NCBI RefSeq assembly: GCF_024206475.1
Contig: NZ_JAMBPR010000053.1
Location: forward strand, 1 to 62,313
Direction: 5' to 3'
Source: Paraburkholderia sp. CNPSo 3274
GTDB taxonomy: Bacteria; Pseudomonadota; Gammaproteobacteria; Burkholderiales; Burkholderiaceae
DNA: 62,313 nucleotides
A program made the translations under genes and the position numbers. Below are positions 61,748-62,313 of this stretch, in pieces. Under the pieces are notes generated by a model. That model saw nothing but the letters and a program-made list of their open reading frames with translations. It searched no databases and was not told the origin of the DNA. Within the stretch, counting starts at the first letter, position 1. Each line of letters opens with the position of its first letter.

Positions 61748-62069
61748 AGTGCCTGTCCCCTTGCACCACTCGCCGTCATGGGTAGTGGCTCCGGAGCGTC
61801 TGTCGCCTCGCACCTTCCAGGTTAGTGACAAGGCGCTCATTCATCCCGCTGCTCGCTACGCGCGCTGCGGATGGGTCTGCTCGGGAAACCAGAGGGCATT
61901 GTCAGCCCCAGCGAGAATGCACCCGCCCCAATGGTTTTCGGTTATGCCCTTCGGCGCGCGTAGCGCCGCCGGAAGGATGAGCGCCTTGTCACTCCGGTTG
62001 TGGGCGAGTGGTGACAGACGCTCCGGAGCCACTACCCATGACGGCGAGTGGTGCAAGGGGACAGGCACT
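61748..62069. repeat. Long inverted repeat with 57-bp perfect arms
   Basis: The arms 61748-61804 and 62013-62069 are exact reverse complements (57 bp); similarity continues imperfectly inward (GTGACAAGGCGCTCAT occurs in both extensions). The spacer is about 200 bp and has no gene. It ends next to the IS630-family transposase gene and may be a non-autonomous element or two copies of a genomic repeat. Confidence 0.8.
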
Positions 62070-62080
62070 AGTCGACTGCG

Positions 62081-62313
62081 TCATTGAAATGGCACTGGTC
62101 GAATTCGCCGCGATGGATCGTCATACTTCCATTTAATCGGCTTGGGATTCTTGTTGTGCTCGCGGATATAGCGCATCAGCTTGCGCTCCAGATCCTTTAC
62201 CGTGGTGAAGATACCTCGCGCAATCACGTCGCGCTGGATGCGCGAGAACCAGTTCTCCACCTGATTTAGCCAGGAGGTATAGGTCGGCGTGTAATGCAAC
62301 CGCACGTTTCGGT
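62081..62313 (-). mobile_element. IS630-family transposase, 3' end (partial at window edge)
   Basis: The last 76 codons of a transposase read in from the right. The DDE motif's Glu is in TPTYTSWLNQVENWFSRIQR, characteristic of IS630-type enzymes, followed by RGIFTTVKDLERKLMRYIRE. The stop is at 62081-62083. A GTG at 62305 could be taken for a start, but the frame is open to the window edge, so the remainder (about 270 codons with both Asp residues) lies outside. The IS end must lie between the stop and about 62065, next to the inverted repeat. Confidence 0.85.

Overview
The window looks like a chromosome or second-replicon segment of a Burkholderiaceae bacterium (Burkholderia, Paraburkholderia or Caballeronia type). 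This is inferred from the high G+C codon use, the best-recognised gene families (a FadH-type dienoyl-CoA reductase, a Burkholderia-type porin tail, DUF6726- and DUF4148-like small proteins, CaiB/MaoC/VOC operons, many LysR, TetR and AraC regulators) and a 32-bp palindrome at 61692-61723 of a kind commonly seen in that family. No rRNA, tRNA or CRISPR array was seen.

Layout. 1-9.5 kb: three tightly packed genes for two giant soluble-looking proteins of unknown function (the first runs off the left edge) and a small helical protein. 9.8-16.2 kb: a TIGR03118-type beta-propeller protein, a LysE exporter, an integrase remnant, a complete YfiBNR (TpbB-type) c-di-GMP signalling operon, a truncated receptor-channel gene and a porin remnant. 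16.4-25.4 kb: lipid and oxidoreductase genes (aldo-keto reductase; fadH, SnoaL-like and crotonase genes behind a twin-operator promoter), a frameshifted alkylsulfatase with a small partner gene, two beheaded oxidoreductase remnants and a TetR regulator. 25.5-30.6 kb: an operon of ketopantoate-reductase-like, VOC, MaoC, CaiB, aroE and an aroQ fragment, divergent from a LysR gene. 30.6-37.5 kb: nucleoside permease, phosphoesterase, a frameshifted TetR facing a tautomerase that has lost its start, a small lipoprotein, an SDR and an AraC regulator. 37.5-40.8 kb: an AspT-family exchanger beside glutamate decarboxylase, probably an acid-resistance pair. 41-49.4 kb: receiver protein, histidine kinase, response regulator, formylglycine-generating enzyme, sulfatase, BASS-type transporter and a DUF202 protein. 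49.9-56.5 kb: an arabino-oligosaccharide ABC importer with a GH51 arabinofuranosidase and a GntR regulator. 56.8-62.3 kb: a branched-chain amino-acid type binding protein, stress-like and small secreted or lipoprotein genes, a flgH gene without other flagellar genes, and a repeat-rich end with an IS630-family transposase cut by the window edge.

Two themes stand out. First, decay is heavy: at least a dozen genes are broken by frameshift, nonsense mutation, truncation or loss of the start, and in the 41-49 kb block the kinase, its regulator and the sulfatase are all broken while the maturase and transporter remain intact. Second, a repeated inverted motif, GGGCAR-N5-TTKCCC, recurs next to the two-component genes, upstream of the formylglycine enzyme, upstream of the receptor-channel gene and beside a remnant related to the alkylsulfatase partner gene. 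It may be the binding site of the decaying response regulator. All family assignments are by eye from the translated sequence; no database search was run.
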